DNA of 64,000 nucleotides from Marinobacter daqiaonensis. GTDB taxonomy: Bacteria; Pseudomonadota; Gammaproteobacteria; Pseudomonadales; Oleiphilaceae. The position numbers and the translations under genes are program-made. How positions within the stretch are numbered: position 1 is the first letter of the stretch; the number at the start of each line of letters is the position of its first letter. Of this stretch, positions 63,776 to 64,000 are shown in pieces. Under the pieces are notes generated by a model, which was given only the letters and a program-made list of their open reading frames with translations, had not been told where the DNA came from and did no database searches. The DNA is taken from the NCBI RefSeq assembly GCF_900115285.1, contig NZ_FOYW01000001.1, forward strand, positions 2,701,272 to 2,765,271, given 5' to 3'.

Positions 63776-64000
63776 ATGAAACTTGATTCTTCAATCAGCG
63801 CGGTGGTGACCGGTGGAGCATCCGGCCTTGGTGAAGCCGTGGCCCGCCGTCTGGCAGCATCGGGCGTCAAAATCGCCATTTTCGATTTCAACGAGGAACG
63901 CGGCCAGGCCGTTGCTGAAGAGCTTGGTGGTGTGTTCTGCAAAGTGGATGTCACCTCCGAGGAGGCGGTGGACGCCGGATTCGAGAAGGCCCGCGGCGCC
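63776..64000 (+). CDS. SDR-family 3-hydroxyacyl-CoA dehydrogenase-like protein, N-terminal part
   Basis: 75 residues visible before the window ends. VVTGGASGLGEAVARRL is the Rossmann glycine motif, and IFDFNEERG after strand 2 (Asp) suggests NAD. CKVDVTSEE is the usual NAD-contact Asp region. It resembles HSD17B10-type 3-hydroxyacyl-CoA dehydrogenases that also act on 2-methyl-3-hydroxyacyl-CoA. The ATG at 63776 follows AAAAGGAAACC. Controlled by TCGTC box i. Confidence 0.85.
   Translation, partial: MKLDSSISAVVTGGASGLGEAVARRLAASGVKIAIFDFNEERGQAVAEELGGVFCKVDVTSEEAVDAGFEKARGA

Overview
This 64 kb window is GC-rich, densely coding bacterial DNA. It is devoted almost entirely to taking up carboxylic acids, activating them as CoA thioesters and oxidising them. 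Protein types, gene styles, REP-like GGTCAGACC repeats and the gene repertoire suggest a marine oil- or isoprenoid-degrading gammaproteobacterium of the Marinobacter type. That is an inference; no rRNA or other marker gene is present to prove it.

Layout. 1-152: tail of an enoyl-CoA hydratase. 173-3215: complete TRAP transporter in the order P-M-Q (minus strand). 3344-4420: APH-type phosphotransferase related to the kinase half of ACAD11. 4728-11344: LivGHMKF-type ABC importer with a translationally coupled acyl-CoA ligase. 11552-15773: ligase, two-gene MaoC hydratase and AlkK-like ligase (minus). 16030-23017: orphan TRAP binding proteins alternating with acyl-CoA ligases. 23238-28749: ACAD11-type dehydrogenase facing a five-gene module (ligase, MaoC pair, SDR, enoyl-CoA hydratase). 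28990-32729: EthD-domain protein, an unrecognised duplicated cysteine protein, SDR and a fourth orphan TRAP binding protein. 32794-44651: a rearranged atu-like set (SDR, quinone oxidoreductase, crotonase, carboxylase alpha and beta, AtuA, acyl-CoA dehydrogenase, ligase) interrupted by a GST. 44702-49386: AraC regulator, dehydrogenase, TetR regulator and ligase. 49482-56981: dehydrogenase, nitronate monooxygenase, DsbA-like isomerase, PaaI thioesterase, BtrH-like protein, PaaG-like isomerase, crotonase-less hydroxyacyl-CoA dehydrogenase and nitroreductase (minus). 57138-60487: double-hotdog thioesterase, alpha-methylacyl-CoA racemase and dehydrogenase. 60740-63451: 903-residue MalT/LuxR-type regulator. 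63776-64000: start of an SDR.

In all there are eight acyl-CoA ligases, five acyl-CoA dehydrogenases, five TRAP binding proteins, four crotonases, four SDRs and two MaoC pairs, but no thiolase. The racemase with its full catalytic triad, the geranyl-CoA-carboxylase-like subunits and dehydrogenases with the catalytic Glu in helix G together suggest methyl-branched (isoprenoid) acids as substrates.

The most novel signal is regulatory. A dyad TCGTC-N6-GACGA occurs nine times, every time between genes. For five promoters the second half-site lies exactly 27 bp upstream of the first base of a TAANCT- or GACACT-like -10 element, and a sixth, weaker one has the same spacing. This is the geometry of a class-II activator centred near -42. 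The MalT-like regulator, whose own promoter region carries one such site, is the obvious candidate. Many of the leaders also carry AACAACAA-type motifs resembling Hfq/Crc catabolite-repression targets, and a second, TetR-type dyad links four other intergenic regions. Together these point to one layered regulon covering transporters, ligases and beta-oxidation modules.
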